Below, piece by piece: positions 63,793-64,000 of a stretch of DNA of 64,000 nucleotides. A program made the translations under genes and the position numbers. The first letter of the stretch is position 1. Each line of letters starts with the position of its first letter. The notes under the pieces were generated by a model, which was not told the origin of the DNA, searched no databases, and saw only the letters and a program-made list of their open reading frames with translations. Source of the stretch: Tubulanus polymorphus (lineage: Eukaryota > Nemertea > Palaeonemertea > Tubulaniformes > Tubulanidae); assembly GCF_964204645.1 (NCBI RefSeq), contig NC_134032.1, positions 8,116,275-8,180,274 on the forward strand, given 5' to 3'.

Positions 63793-64000
63793 GTTTACTG
63801 TTAACTAAGTATTGCGCAATAACCGGTCCGATTGAACCGCTTTTCTATTGTTCTCTATTGTTCTATTATTGATCGTTGTTAATGGCGGCGGTTGTTCTGT
63901 ATTGATAGTTTACTGTTAACTAGGTATTGCGCAATAACCGGTCCTATTGGACCGCATTTCTATTGTTCTCCATTGTTCTATTATTGATCGTTGTTAGAAT
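63793..64000. repeat. 115-base tandem repeat at the window end
   Basis: Two units (from 63793 and 63908) share GTTTACTGTTAACTA, TATTGCGCAATAACCGGTCC (with the palindrome TATTGCGCAATA) and TTGATCGTTGTTA. The array runs off the window and may mark the end of the virus-like element. Confidence 0.85.

Noticed and set aside
1-64000. CRISPR array or prokaryotic operon
   Set aside because: No regularly spaced identical repeats with unique spacers; genes have introns throughout.

Overview
This window looks like animal nuclear DNA, most likely from a lophotrochozoan (mollusc-like) invertebrate. The genes are split into short exons with GT/AG borders. Intergenic DNA is rich in fold-back elements and degenerate minisatellites. 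There are intronless rhodopsin-type GPCRs, a BEL/Pao LTR retrotransposon and LINE scraps. The phylum is inferred; the eukaryotic and metazoan assignment is read directly from the sequence. No CRISPR array, operon, rRNA gene or convincing tRNA gene was seen.

Layout. (1) 139-912 is a fold-back element. (2) 1962-9888, minus strand: a multi-exon secreted protein with three N-terminal ShK domains joined in phase to an M12-type zinc metalloprotease (HETGHLLGFMH assembled across a splice junction) and a Cys-rich tail. (3) 13172-23391, plus strand: an 11-exon, about 509-residue cell-surface protein with a signal peptide, four Ig domains and a GPI-type C-terminus; a fold-back element sits in one intron. 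(4) 29615-39839, minus strand: a receptor-like single-pass membrane protein of more than 1,070 residues. Its cytoplasmic tail carries many YxxI/V/L motifs, proline tracts and a C-terminal PDZ ligand. (5) 41547-43512, plus strand: the 3' exons of an unnamed conserved-looking protein, with an apparent frame break. (6) 44225-50751: a LINE fragment, two intronless class A GPCR genes on the minus strand and, between them, remains of an AT-rich virus-like element interrupted by a second copy of the fold-back element. (7) 53562-59646: a complete, recent BEL/Pao element with near-identical LTRs and a TSD but a broken pol. (8) 59642-60900: a family of hairpin repeats, two of which received later insertions. 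(9) 61236-64000: a LINE RT scrap, then a second and better preserved copy of the AT-rich virus-like element (large palindrome, zinc-finger ORF, HNH nuclease, three small packed ORFs, 115-bp terminal tandem repeat).

The host genes suggest extracellular and cell-surface functions (secreted protease, Ig adhesion/recognition protein, phosphotyrosine-type receptor, peptide-type GPCRs), but nothing shows they act in one pathway. The most unusual points are the ShK-protease architecture, the tyrosine-motif receptor whose 3' end is tandemly repeated in its own downstream region, the alternating intron phases in the Ig protein, and the two virus-like loci that keep a large palindrome upstream of the same zinc-finger ORF although the palindrome arms have diverged in sequence.
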